From Rurimicrobium sp040387755 (GTDB lineage Bacteria > Bacteroidota > Bacteroidia > Chitinophagales > Chitinophagaceae): 64,000 nt of DNA. The position numbers and the translations under genes were made by a program. The stretch covers positions 124,001 to 188,000 of the forward strand of contig JAZKDB010000004.1 of assembly GCA_040387755.1 (NCBI GenBank), written 5' to 3'. Under the pieces are notes generated by a model. That model saw nothing but the letters and a program-made list of their open reading frames with translations. It had not been told where the DNA came from and did not search any database. Shown here in pieces: positions 54,235 through 61,987 of this stretch (position 1 is the first letter of the stretch; every line of letters starts with the position of its first letter).

Positions 54235-54390
54235 TTACTTAGCCATCTTCTTATCAGACACTGTCAATCTCTTACGTCCTTTTGCACGACGAGAAGCTAA
54301 TACTTTGCGGCCATTAGCAGATTCCATACGTTTGCGAAAACCATGTACAGATTTACGGCTACGACGACTGGGTTGGTATGTACGTTTCAT
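54235..54390 (-). CDS. rpmH: 50S ribosomal protein L34
   Basis: The 51-residue very basic protein begins MKRTYQPSRRSRKSVHGFRK and continues ESANGRKVLASRRAKGRKRL, the standard L34 sequence, ending VSDKKMAK. It is too short for many ORF callers but unmistakable. It is the first gene of rpmH-rnpA-yidD and is preceded by a consensus promoter. Confidence 0.97.
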   Translation of the reverse strand: MKRTYQPSRRSRKSVHGFRKRMESANGRKVLASRRAKGRKRLTVSDKKMAK

Positions 54391-54450
54391 AAGTTTTGTA
54401 TTATAGCCCTTGTTTTTATGAGGACTGAATTAATTTTAAAAATCGGATTG

Positions 54451-54481
54451 CAAAAGTAAGGGTTTTTCAAACAAAATCAAA
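54451..54481 (-). promoter_or_regulatory. Consensus promoter of rpmH-rnpA-yidD
   Basis: On the minus strand TTTG (54478-54481), exactly 19 nt, then TACTTTTG (54451-54458) match the Bacteroidota housekeeping promoter. The leader to rpmH is about 55-60 nt. Confidence 0.8.
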
Positions 54482-54581
54482 AAATAGATAGAAAGAATTA
54501 TTGAAATAATTTTATTTGCACAAGAGCCAACTCTAAGCATTTAAATATCAATGTTTTGGAAACAATTTTTCTATGAAATTT

Positions 54582-55241
54582 CTATAAAAAAAGAATGATG
54601 CACATTACCAAAATGATCAGGAGGACAATTGCCAAAGCAGCATATGGGACTATCTTATTTTGTCGCTCCAACATTAAGCGATTATTAAGCTCACTTTTAA
54701 TTTGTATGTGTAATTGCGAATTTAAGTCCGGGTGAAGTAACAACAACTGTCCTGCAATCTCCTCAAACAATCGCGGCGCTGTAATGCTTTTAGAAGCCAA
54801 TAAAAGATTGTTGCTAATCTCTGTATTCAATTCTGTATTGTTTGCTCTTAGTAACAGAGCCATATTATCCTTATTAAGCAGACCTAAAATAAAATCTGTC
54901 AATGCATCAGTATTAATGGCCCGTCTATCCTGTCCTTTAACATATATATACAAGTCCTTGCTTTGCTTTAATATTTGCTCTACACTATTGATACTGTCCT
55001 TTGCAAAAGTGCTGTACTGTCCTTTTGCTTTTAATTCATTATCGAAGGTCTTTCGTTTTAATGGATTAGAAAGCACTTCATAAGCGGATTGTATTTCCTG
55101 AAAATATTGTGTGGCTTTAGGGTCTGAACTATTACTGTCAGGATGATAACGCCGGGCAAGATTCCGATACGCCTTTTTTAACTCTGCAGAGGATGCATGA
55201 GGATGACTTTCAAGTATTTTATAATAATCTATAAAAGACAT
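54582..55241 (-). CDS. Membrane-anchored J-domain protein
   Basis: An N-terminal J domain (YYKILESHPHASSAELKKAY, then RRYHPDSN with the HPD motif, and AYEVLSNPLKRKTF; residues 4-70) is followed by about 125 residues without a recognised domain and a C-terminal hydrophobic helix (YAALAIVLLIILVMCIILFL), so it is tail-anchored with the J domain in the cytoplasm. It would stimulate a DnaK. There is no Gly/Phe or zinc-finger region, so it is not DnaJ itself. It stands alone between nusG and the rpmH operon. Confidence 0.88.
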   Translation of the reverse strand: MSFIDYYKILESHPHASSAELKKAYRNLARRYHPDSNSSDPKATQYFQEIQSAYEVLSNPLKRKTFDNELKAKGQYSTFAKDSINSVEQILKQSKDLYIYVKGQDRRAINTDALTDFILGLLNKDNMALLLRANNTELNTEISNNLLLASKSITAPRLFEEIAGQLLLLHPDLNSQLHIQIKSELNNRLMLERQNKIVPYAALAIVLLIILVMCIILFL

Positions 55242-55261
55242 GTGCGCTTAAGGTTAAAAAT

Positions 55262-55292
55262 AAAGGCTGCTTCAAAATTTGAAACAGCCTTT
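55262..55292 (-). terminator. Terminator of the tuf-secE-nusG operon
   Basis: A long stem (55262-55276 with 55278-55292, one mismatch) is followed on the minus strand by TTTATTTTTAACC. It closes the operon directly after nusG. Confidence 0.85.
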
Positions 55293-55316
55293 GTATAAAA
55301 CGTTTATTGCAATTAA

Positions 55317-55883
55317 TTAAGCTTCTTTTTCTACTTGTCCATAGTTGAGCTCTACTGGCTGAGCGCGACCGAAGATTTTCACAGTCACTTTCAACTTTTT
55401 CTTCTCATCATTGACTTCCTCTACAGTACCATTGAAATCATTAAATGGACCATCGATAATTTTTACTGTTTCACCAACAATGAAAGGATCTGCATAACTG
55501 ATACCGGCTTCAGATACCTCATCCATTTTACCAAACATTTTGTTCACTTCATTTTTGCGCAACGCAATAGGATTTTCCTTTCCTAAAAAATGAATAACGC
55601 CATTTAATGATTTAATGGTTTGTACAATATCGTCAGTCAGTTTTCCATCAGCCGCTTCAATCATTAAATAACCAGGGAATAATATTTTCTCGCGAAGGGC
55701 TTTTTTACCACCAACAACTTTAAATATTTTTTCGACAGGACAAAGTACCTGATGTACTGAATTTGCCCAACCATTGATTTTAATCTCTTTATCAATGTAC
55801 TCTTTCAGCTTCTTTTCCTTACCACTTACTACGCGCAAAACGTACCATTTGGTATCTTGATTGATTACTATTTCTTCACTCAT
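55317..55883 (-). CDS. nusG: Transcription termination/antitermination factor NusG
   Basis: The 188-residue protein has the NGN domain (WYVLRVVSGKEKKLKEYI, KILFPGYLMIEA, IVQTIKSLNGVIHFLG) and a C-terminal KOW domain (DPFIVGETVKIIDGPFNDFN, GTVEEVNDEKKKLKV). It modulates RNA polymerase pausing and couples to ribosomes. It lies 14 nt after secE. In most bacteria rplK follows, but here a terminator does. Confidence 0.96.
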   Translation of the reverse strand: MSEEIVINQDTKWYVLRVVSGKEKKLKEYIDKEIKINGWANSVHQVLCPVEKIFKVVGGKKALREKILFPGYLMIEAADGKLTDDIVQTIKSLNGVIHFLGKENPIALRKNEVNKMFGKMDEVSEAGISYADPFIVGETVKIIDGPFNDFNGTVEEVNDEKKKLKVTVKIFGRAQPVELNYGQVEKEA

Positions 55884-55897
55884 CTGAAAGGTATTGT

Positions 55898-56095
55898 TTA
55901 GTTGCCCAATAGGTTATATATCAGGGTAATTACTTTCTCTGAAGCCAGATTCATACCCAACATAATCATTGTAACAATAGCTAATGCTACTAATACAATA
56001 ACTGTAGTTTGCTGCAATTCATCGGCAGTTGGCCAAGTTACTTTATGTACCAACTCGTCGTAGGCTTCTTGTATATAGCTACCAAATTTGCTCAT
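55898..56095 (-). CDS. secE: Preprotein translocase subunit SecE
   Basis: The 65-residue protein has the SecE amphipathic helix SYIQEAYDELVHKVTWPTADE with the conserved KVTWP motif (quoted in part) and one membrane helix (TVIVLVALAIVTMIMLGMNL). It is part of the SecYEG translocon. It follows tRNA-Trp and precedes nusG. Confidence 0.95.
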   Translation of the reverse strand: MSKFGSYIQEAYDELVHKVTWPTADELQQTTVIVLVALAIVTMIMLGMNLASEKVITLIYNLLGN

Positions 56096-56151
56096 AAAAA
56101 ATATTTTTTTGTTTTGTAAAGCTAATAAAAAAGCTCAATAAAAACTTTTTG

Positions 56152-56222
56152 CACGGGCACTAGGATTCGAACCCAGATCAAAGGTTTTGGAGACCCGTAT
56201 GCTACCGTTGCACCATGCCCGT
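56152..56222 (-). tRNA. tRNA-Trp (CCA)
   Basis: The 71-nt cloverleaf has acceptor ACGGGCA/TGCCCGT, anticodon loop CTCCAAA and a T-loop TTCGAAT; discriminator G, CCA not encoded. It lies between tuf and secE, the usual Bacteroidota place. Confidence 0.95.
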
Positions 56223-56301
56223 GTATATTTTAAAGTAGTTAGCTAATTAGCAAGGGCTAATTAGCTAACTACAATGTATTCTTAGAAAATGATAATCAAT
56301 A

Positions 56302-57489
56302 TTACTTGATGATTTCAGTAACCTGACCAGCACCTACTGTACGTCCACCTTCACGAATCGCGAATTTAAGACCTTTATCCATCGCGATTGGAGCGATCAA
56401 TACTACGTGCAAGTTAACATTATCACCAGGCATTACCATTTCAACTCCTTCTGGTAACATACATTCGCCAGTAACGTCTGTAGTACGGAAGTAAAATTGA
56501 GGACGGTATTTGTTAAAGAATGGAGTGTGACGACCACCTTCGTCTTTCGAAAGTACGTAAACTTCACCTTTAAATTCCGTATGCGGAGTGATTGATTTTG
56601 GTGCGCAAATTACCATACCACGACGGATATCTTTTTTCTCGATACCACGAAGCAAGATACCAGCGTTATCACCAGCTTCACCACGATCCAATAATTTTTT
56701 GAACATCTCAACACCTGTACAAGTTGAAGTCAATGGATCTTCGTTAAAACCAACGATTTCAACGTTCTCACCAACTTTAATTACACCGCGCTCGATACGA
56801 CCAGTAGCAACTGTACCACGACCAGTAATCGTAAATACGTCCTCTACAGACATCAAGAATGGTTGATCAACAGCACGTGGAGGCAATGGAATGTATTCAT
56901 CAACTGCAGTCATCAAATCTTCGATTTGTTTGATACCTGCTTCTTCACCATTCAAACCAGAAAGTGCAGAACCTTGGATGATTGGTGTATTATCACCATC
57001 AAAACCATTTTTAGTCAACAAATCACGAACTTCCATTTCTACAAGCTCAAGAATTTCAGCATCATCAACAAGATCAACTTTGTTCATAAATACTACGATA
57101 CGAGGTACACCTACTTGTTTTGCAAGCAAGATATGCTCTCTTGTTTGAGGCATTGGACCATCAGTAGCAGCTACTACAAGGATAGCACCGTCCATTTGGG
57201 CAGCACCGGTAATCATGTTCTTTACATAGTCGGCGTGACCTGGGCAGTCAACGTGCGCATAGTGACGATTAATTGTTTCATATTCTACGTGAGCGGTATT
57301 AATCGTGATACCACGCTCTCTTTCTTCAGGAGCTCCGTCAATTTCGTCATAGCCTTTTTTTGCAGCCATACCTTTTGATGCAAGCACCGATGTAATAGCA
57401 GCAGTCAAAGTTGTTTTACCATGGTCTACGTGACCAATTGTACCAATGTTTACGTGGGGTTTCTCCCTGTTAAAGGTCTCTTTTGCCAT
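56302..57489 (-). CDS. tuf: Elongation factor Tu
   Basis: EF-Tu carries aminoacyl-tRNA to the ribosome. The 395-residue protein has the G-domain motifs GHVDHGKTTL, DCPGHADYVKNM, and NKVDLVDD, followed by domains 2 and 3 ending REGGRTVGAGQVTEIIK. It sits in the operon tRNA-Thr, Tyr, Gly, Thr, tuf, tRNA-Trp, secE, nusG. A TACATTTG box 97 nt upstream may give it a second promoter. Confidence 0.98.
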   Translation of the reverse strand: MAKETFNREKPHVNIGTIGHVDHGKTTLTAAITSVLASKGMAAKKGYDEIDGAPEERERGITINTAHVEYETINRHYAHVDCPGHADYVKNMITGAAQMDGAILVVAATDGPMPQTREHILLAKQVGVPRIVVFMNKVDLVDDAEILELVEMEVRDLLTKNGFDGDNTPIIQGSALSGLNGEEAGIKQIEDLMTAVDEYIPLPPRAVDQPFLMSVEDVFTITGRGTVATGRIERGVIKVGENVEIVGFNEDPLTSTCTGVEMFKKLLDRGEAGDNAGILLRGIEKKDIRRGMVICAPKSITPHTEFKGEVYVLSKDEGGRHTPFFNKYRPQFYFRTTDVTGECMLPEGVEMVMPGDNVNLHVVLIAPIAMDKGLKFAIREGGRTVGAGQVTEIIK

Positions 57490-57585
57490 TTTATTCTTTT
57501 TTTAAGAAGTTGTTTACAATTTTTGTTTTCTTTCTTTGCATTTGGTTCAACAAAAAAAGAAAACACTTTTTTGCCGAAACGAGCG

Positions 57586-57593
57586 CAAATGTA
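57586..57593 (-). promoter_or_regulatory. Possible internal promoter -7 box for tuf
   Basis: TACATTTG on the minus strand fits TAnnTTTG, between tRNA-Thr(GGT) and tuf. No TTTG at the expected -33 distance. Confidence 0.4.
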
Positions 57594-57686
57594 TTATTAA
57601 TTATCGGACTAAAAAAAATCTGACAATCTGTTTAATCGTTTTAATTGAAAATTAATAATTAATTATCAATCTTCAAGTTAATGGAG

Positions 57687-57758
<72 letters not shown>

Positions 57759-57831
57759 TTAATAACTTCCGAACTTTCCGGTAAAAACCGATATGTTCTT
57801 GTGCTGAGTTAGTTCAGCTTTTTGTAAAGAG

Positions 57832-57904
57832 AGCGGGAGACGAGGCTCGAACCCGCGACCTACAGCTTGGAAGGCTGTCGCTCTACCAACTGAGCTACTC
57901 CCGC
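57832..57904 (-). tRNA. tRNA-Gly (TCC)
   Basis: The 73-nt cloverleaf has acceptor GCGGGAG/CTCCCGC, anticodon stem ACAGC/GCTGT with loop CTTCCAA, and T-loop TTCGAGC. CCA is not encoded. Confidence 0.95.
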
Positions 57905-57981
57905 TTGTAAAATTTTCAACTTCCTAATGTTAAAATTTGGACTCTGAAAATTTTCAAAGTCCAAATTTCGACATCAACGTG

Positions 57982-58064
57982 TGGGCAGGGTAGGGTTCGA
58001 ACCTACGTACACGTGAGTGAGCAGATTTACAGTCTGCCGCCTTTAACCACTCGGCCACCTACCC
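57982..58064 (-). tRNA. tRNA-Tyr (GTA)
   Basis: The 83-nt class II tRNA has a long variable arm, acceptor GGGTAGG/CCTGCCC, anticodon loop CTGTAAA, and discriminator A. Confidence 0.95.
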
Positions 58065-58131
58065 GGTTAAAATTATAAATTCAGATTGCGAAGTTAAGGT
58101 AAACTTTACTGCACTTTCAAAAAATTTATAG

Positions 58132-58204
58132 AGCCACTTGCCGGAATCGAACCAGCGACCTACTGATTACAAATCAGTTGCTCTACCATCTGAGCTAAAG
58201 TGGC
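58132..58204 (-). tRNA. tRNA-Thr (TGT)
   Basis: The 73-nt cloverleaf has acceptor GCCACTT/AAGTGGC, anticodon stem ACTGA/TCAGT with loop TTTGTAA. It is the first transcribed RNA of the tRNA-tuf operon, 50 nt from the promoter. Confidence 0.95.
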
Positions 58205-58253
58205 TTATGAATAAATCACTTATAAAGAACTATCCCTTTTGTTTTCGGGATTG

Positions 58254-58284
58254 CAAAAGTAGATAAGAATTTTATTTCTCCAAA
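58254..58284 (-). promoter_or_regulatory. Consensus promoter of the tRNA-tuf-secE-nusG operon
   Basis: On the minus strand TTTG (58281-58284), exactly 19 nt, then TACTTTTG (58254-58261): the same arrangement as the rpmH promoter, fitting a highly expressed translation operon. Confidence 0.82.
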
Positions 58285-58331
58285 TTTTTTTTTCATTTTC
58301 TTCAATAATCTTTTGTCTGCCAAATACCTGC

Positions 58332-58339
58332 TACATTTG
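58332..58339 (+). promoter_or_regulatory. -7 box of the GtrA-gene promoter
   Basis: TACATTTG fits TAnnTTTG, 25 nt before the GTG start; a TTTG lies 16 nt upstream, shorter than usual. Confidence 0.45.
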
Positions 58340-58364
58340 CACAGCTATTTTCAAAAAAAACTTA

Positions 58365-58886
58365 GTGCTCAAAACGCGTAATATCATACTACAGATTATT
58401 GATTTCTTTCATCCCCCATTTGCACGATGGATTGATCAGCAAACCTTTAGATACCTTGCCTGTGGCGGTTCTAATCAGGTGCTCAATATATTTATATACT
58501 GGTTTAGTTTCAATGTTTTACTAGACAAAAAAGACATTCCTGTGCCCAATAGTGGCCCGATTGCCGGCCCGATTGCTGCCTATGTCATTGCATCTGCAGT
58601 AACTATTCCTATAGGTTTTTTATTATCCAAATATGTAGTTTTTCAGGAATCTAACCTTAAAGGCCGGATTCAATTGTTCCGTTACATGACCCTTGTGGGT
58701 ATTTGTTTTGTGCTGAATTACTGGATGCTCAAGTTATTTATCAATGTAATGAACATTTATCCCACTCCTTCTCAAACCATTACGATAATATTATTGGCTA
58801 TTTTCAGTTATATAGTACAACGCTTCTTCACTTTTAAGGTAAAGCCCGAAGTGGCAGAAACTTCTTACTCCGAAATCAGCGAATAA
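58365..58886 (+). CDS. GtrA family membrane protein
   Basis: The 173-residue protein has four membrane helices in the GtrA pattern (QTFRYLACGGSNQVLNIFIY, AYVIASAVTIPIGFLLSKYV and FRYMTLVGICFVLNYWMLKL) and a C-terminal YIVQRFFTFK motif. GtrA proteins are thought to help move lipid-linked sugars or serve polysaccharide synthesis. The start is GTG. The DUF6089 gene follows after 19 bp. Confidence 0.85.
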   Translation: MLKTRNIILQIIDFFHPPFARWIDQQTFRYLACGGSNQVLNIFIYWFSFNVLLDKKDIPVPNSGPIAGPIAAYVIASAVTIPIGFLLSKYVVFQESNLKGRIQLFRYMTLVGICFVLNYWMLKLFINVMNIYPTPSQTITIILLAIFSYIVQRFFTFKVKPEVAETSYSEISE

Positions 58887-58905
58887 AAACCGGTACTTTT
58901 ACATT

Positions 58906-59775
58906 ATGTCTAGAAAAATTGTCTTTTCATTTCTATTGCTCATTGCTTCATGGAGTAAAGGCTTTGCACAAACTTTCTACAAATGGACAGAATTTGGCGC
59001 CGCTGTTGGTGCAACACAATACTTTGGCGATATCAATGATAACTATGGCTTTCAGCATATCCGCAGTAATTTTGGCGTGTTGGGTCGCTACAATTTTAAT
59101 CATTACTTAGCCATAAGGTTGTCTGCAAATTATACGCAGGTGGGCCATGATGACAGCTACAATAAAAACGCTTATCAAAATCTGCGCAACCTTAGTTTCC
59201 GCAGTGATATTTATGAAGCAACCTTACAGGCCGAGTTGAATTTCTTTCGCCTCGAAACCGGTAATCTTGAAAGTCAATGGACTCCTTATATCACTGGTGG
59301 AATAGGTGCATTTTACTATAATCCTTATACCTTGTACAAGGGCGAAAAATACTATTTGAGGCCACTTGGCACAGAGGGTCAAAACTTTGGAGGACAATAC
59401 TCCGATCGCGTGTATGGCAGTACGGCTTTGTGTTTCCCGATAGGAATCGGTGTAAAATGGTGGTTGCTGCCAGGTGTTAATATGGGTATTGAAATCACCG
59501 ACAGGTTGACGAATACGGACTATCTGGATGATGTGAGTAAAACCTATGTAGGTGGTGAAAAATTTGCTCCTGATCCTACAGCCCTAAATGCTGCTTATTA
59601 TATTCAGGATCCTTCTGTACTTAAAAATCCGGGGGCTCCGATAGGCAGGGCAGGTAAACAAAGAGGCTCCAGTGCTACCAAAGATCAATATTTAATGATG
59701 CAATTGCATTTATCGGTACAACTGAAAACCTATAAGTGCCCGACGACGCAAAATTACTGGCGTACACAATACTAA
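58906..59775 (+). CDS. DUF6089 family outer-membrane protein, PorG-like
   Basis: The 289-residue protein has a signal ending KGFA|QTF and the DUF6089 pattern: KWTEFGAAVGATQYFGDIND, SNFGVLGRYNFNHYLAIRLS, LQAELNFF, YITGGIGAFYYNPY, FPIGIGVKWWL, and ITDRLTNTDYLDDVS. As I recall, PorG of the type IX secretion system belongs to this family; the presence of T9SS cargo in the window is consistent but paralogues of unknown role are common. Its stop codon overlaps that of the converging GNAT gene by 4 bases. Confidence 0.7.
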   Translation: MSRKIVFSFLLLIASWSKGFAQTFYKWTEFGAAVGATQYFGDINDNYGFQHIRSNFGVLGRYNFNHYLAIRLSANYTQVGHDDSYNKNAYQNLRNLSFRSDIYEATLQAELNFFRLETGNLESQWTPYITGGIGAFYYNPYTLYKGEKYYLRPLGTEGQNFGGQYSDRVYGSTALCFPIGIGVKWWLLPGVNMGIEITDRLTNTDYLDDVSKTYVGGEKFAPDPTALNAAYYIQDPSVLKNPGAPIGRAGKQRGSSATKDQYLMMQLHLSVQLKTYKCPTTQNYWRTQY

Positions 59776-60221
59776 AATTCCAGACTTACGTTGATCCATT
59801 CACCATCAAAATGAGCTTTGTATTTTTTGTAAAATTGTATCGCTGGCTCATTCCAATCCAGCACCTGCCAAAGCATCCCGCTAAACTTTTTTTCCTGAGC
59901 TTCCCTGATTAAGGCATCCATCATTTTGGTGCCCAAGCCTTTACCTCTGTAGGATTCTGATACAATAATATCTTCGAGGTACATACGCTGCCCTTTCCAG
60001 GTACTATAACGGATATAGTACAAGGCCATTCCCACAATTTTGCCGTCCACTTCAGACACAAATGCCCACCAGACAGGCTGTTGGCCAAAACCACTTTCTT
60101 CGAAATGGGCCAATGTAACAGTTACTTGTTCCGGAGCTTTTTCGAAAACAGCCAGTTCTCTTACTAGTTCCATCATGGCAGGACAATCCTCTCGTTTTGC
60201 AGGGCGTATCACAATATTCAT
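59772..60221 (-). CDS. GNAT N-acetyltransferase, diamine acetyltransferase-like
   Basis: The 149-residue protein reads IRPAKREDCPAMMELVRELA, then LEDIIVSESYRGKGLGTKMM with the acetyl-CoA loop RGKGLG, and DWNEPAIQFYKKY. The order and wording resemble the spermidine/spermine (diamine) acetyltransferase group. The substrate is not proven. The ATG at 60221 is chosen because the open frame upstream is non-conserved repeat-like sequence. Confidence 0.8.
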   Translation of the reverse strand: MNIVIRPAKREDCPAMMELVRELAVFEKAPEQVTVTLAHFEESGFGQQPVWWAFVSEVDGKIVGMALYYIRYSTWKGQRMYLEDIIVSESYRGKGLGTKMMDALIREAQEKKFSGMLWQVLDWNEPAIQFYKKYKAHFDGEWINVSLEF

Positions 60222-60350
60222 AGCCTGCGAAAATAGTGAATTGCATGATATTATGTTGTTGTGCTTCCGTACCATTGCCTTTACCTGAATGGAGTTGTCG
60301 TCGCACCACCTCCGGACATTGACGCGTGTAGGCACACTACGAAGAATAGG

Positions 60351-60453
60351 AGCCCGCTTAAGTCACTGCTAGGAACGAAGCAGTCTATAATTTTATCTAA
60401 AGAATTATGTGGAACGTGATAGATTGCTTTGCTAACATCCCGAACAGCGGGCT
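60351..60453. repeat. Nested palindromic intergenic element
   Basis: An outer perfect inverted repeat AGCCCGCT (60351-60358) and AGCGGGCT (60446-60453) encloses an inner imperfect one, CGAAGCAGTCTAT (60376-60388) with ATAGATTGCTTTG (60419-60431), 11 of 13 paired. The AGGAACGAAGCAGTCT wording resembles the dispersed GGAACGAAGCAATCT repeats of many Bacteroidota. The rest of the 60222-60531 gap holds no credible gene. Confidence 0.7.
60431..60453 (+). repeat. 23-bp repeat, copy 1
   Basis: A GCTAACATCCCGAACAG core followed by CGGGCT recurs at 63331-63353 with one change (C to T); its central CCCGAACAGCG also occurs at 61961-61971. Confidence 0.7.
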
Positions 60454-60531
60454 GCTAAAATCATAGTAAATTATAGTTACACTTTAATGTAGCTCAGGAT
60501 GTGTACGCTGACATTACAAACAGGGGAGATT

Positions 60532-61596
60532 TTATTTAGCAATGACGAATTTGGTTTGTTTACCATCACCCAAATCGCATTCAATAACAATTTGTTTTGT
60601 GGTTAAGTCGTAATAACCTTTCCCCACTACATTATTGTAAGTAACAGAAGCAACAGTAACATGTTGCTTACCTAATTCAATAGTTTGATTATCACAATTC
60701 AACAGAAACCAGAAATAGTTAAATTGATAAGGACTAAGATTAGATCCTCTAAATTCAACCCTGTTCACTTTATTTGTAACCTGATCCAGCCTTACATCTG
60801 CCCAAACACTATCAATTAATTTACCATCTTCGTAACGCAACATCTTTGAAAACTTTTCATCAACCAGCGACTTGGCACAATTGCTGCTAACAACCAGATT
60901 TGTGGCATAAGATTGACTAATGCCGGAAGTTGTTTTCGCATTCAACAGTATGGGATAAGTCCCGTTTTTCACGTTTGTGGCATGAAATGAAATACCTGCA
61001 GTAATTGAAGTACTATTATTATTAGAGAAAATACCTTCTGCTCCTTCAGGCAAATTTGAAAAGGAAAGGTGTATAGGTTCTGCAATGCCAAATGAATTTG
61101 CACGGATACTATTTACATAATCTGTAATGCCATTATTATAAATGTAAAAATCTCCTGGCTCGTAAATTGCCATATCAAAATTAACTATCGGGATAGTCAG
61201 ATTTATTATACTGATTTTTGTTCTTCCATTTGCGTCTGTCAAAACAAACTTTACCGGATACTTACCTGGCTTTGGTGTACCTGTCAATGTAAAAACAATT
61301 TCAGTTTGAAAAGGCACCACTCCTTCTGCCGGAGTAATTGAAGTGCTAACATATTCAGGAACTCCCTGAAGACTCACTTTCAGATTTTCATGAGCATCAT
61401 TGTCATTTGAGATGCTGAGCCTTAGTTTCTCTTTTCCTGTATTAATTGAGGAGAGAGAACTTAATGTCAGATCGTAAATGCCTTCAACAGAATACCCGGA
61501 AAGTGTATTTTCTTTGGTAGAGAGATCTACAGTGCCTTTGTTGCAGGCAACACCAATTAAAAAAATCAGCACCAAGTATAGATAATTTTTTTTCAT
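60532..61596 (-). CDS. Hypothetical lipoprotein with Ig-like repeats
   Basis: The 354-residue protein has a lipoprotein signal (FLIGVAC then NKGTVD) and two stretches with the look of bacterial immunoglobulin-like/Big domains (LRLSISNDNDAHENLKVSLQ, TGTPKPGKYPVKFVLTDANG and later FSNLPEGAEGIFSNNN, NGTYPILLNAKT). No named family was recognised. It is flanked on both sides by repeat-rich gaps and has no operon partner. Confidence 0.68.
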   Translation of the reverse strand: MKKNYLYLVLIFLIGVACNKGTVDLSTKENTLSGYSVEGIYDLTLSSLSSINTGKEKLRLSISNDNDAHENLKVSLQGVPEYVSTSITPAEGVVPFQTEIVFTLTGTPKPGKYPVKFVLTDANGRTKISIINLTIPIVNFDMAIYEPGDFYIYNNGITDYVNSIRANSFGIAEPIHLSFSNLPEGAEGIFSNNNSTSITAGISFHATNVKNGTYPILLNAKTTSGISQSYATNLVVSSNCAKSLVDEKFSKMLRYEDGKLIDSVWADVRLDQVTNKVNRVEFRGSNLSPYQFNYFWFLLNCDNQTIELGKQHVTVASVTYNNVVGKGYYDLTTKQIVIECDLGDGKQTKFVIAK

Positions 61597-61665
61597 AGAG
61601 ATAAGTTTACAGCAAGATACGAATCATTTTTACTTACTGAAATTTTCAGCTGATTTTAATTTTAG

Positions 61666-61768
61666 TCCTTGGTGTGCCGCCGATGTTGCACTCGGCATCG
61701 GGCTATACGCTGCTACTCCGCCACAATGCCCTGCGGCAAGGCTTCAGCGGGACTACCATCCCTCGCGC
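61666..61768. repeat. Structured intergenic repeat, copy B
   Basis: The GC-rich block has GCCG/CGGC and GCCC-type stems, then CGGGCTATACGCTGCTACTC (61699-61718), a loop, and ACTACCATCCCT (61752-61763). Its layout and 20 of 21 bases of the core match copy A at 38275-38295. It lies in the 61597-61987 gap, which has no credible gene. Confidence 0.65.
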
Positions 61769-61797
61769 TTACCATTGCATTGCTTCTTACCTAGCTA

Positions 61798-61838
61798 CCG
61801 TCGAGCCTCCTCCGCGCAATGAAGTGTGGTGTGAATGC
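61798..61838 (+). repeat. CCGTCG...TGTGGTGTG repeat, copy 1
   Basis: A 21-base stretch at 61798-61818 (CCGTCGAGCCTCCTCCGCGC and A) matches 63259-63279 at 20 of 21 positions; a second segment TGTGGTGTGAATGC (61825-61838) matches 63312-63325 at 13 of 14. Confidence 0.65.
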
Positions 61839-61987
61839 TTTTAGCATGGCTCCAATTTATAAACTTTGAATAGCAGTCAGCCAACTGCTCTGTAGCAAGG
61901 AAGATTTGGCTATTGCCCGAAAGGCTCTCGCCCCAAACTTCGCCCAACAAAGGCTATCTTCCCGAACAGCGATGGATTTGCAAAGCA

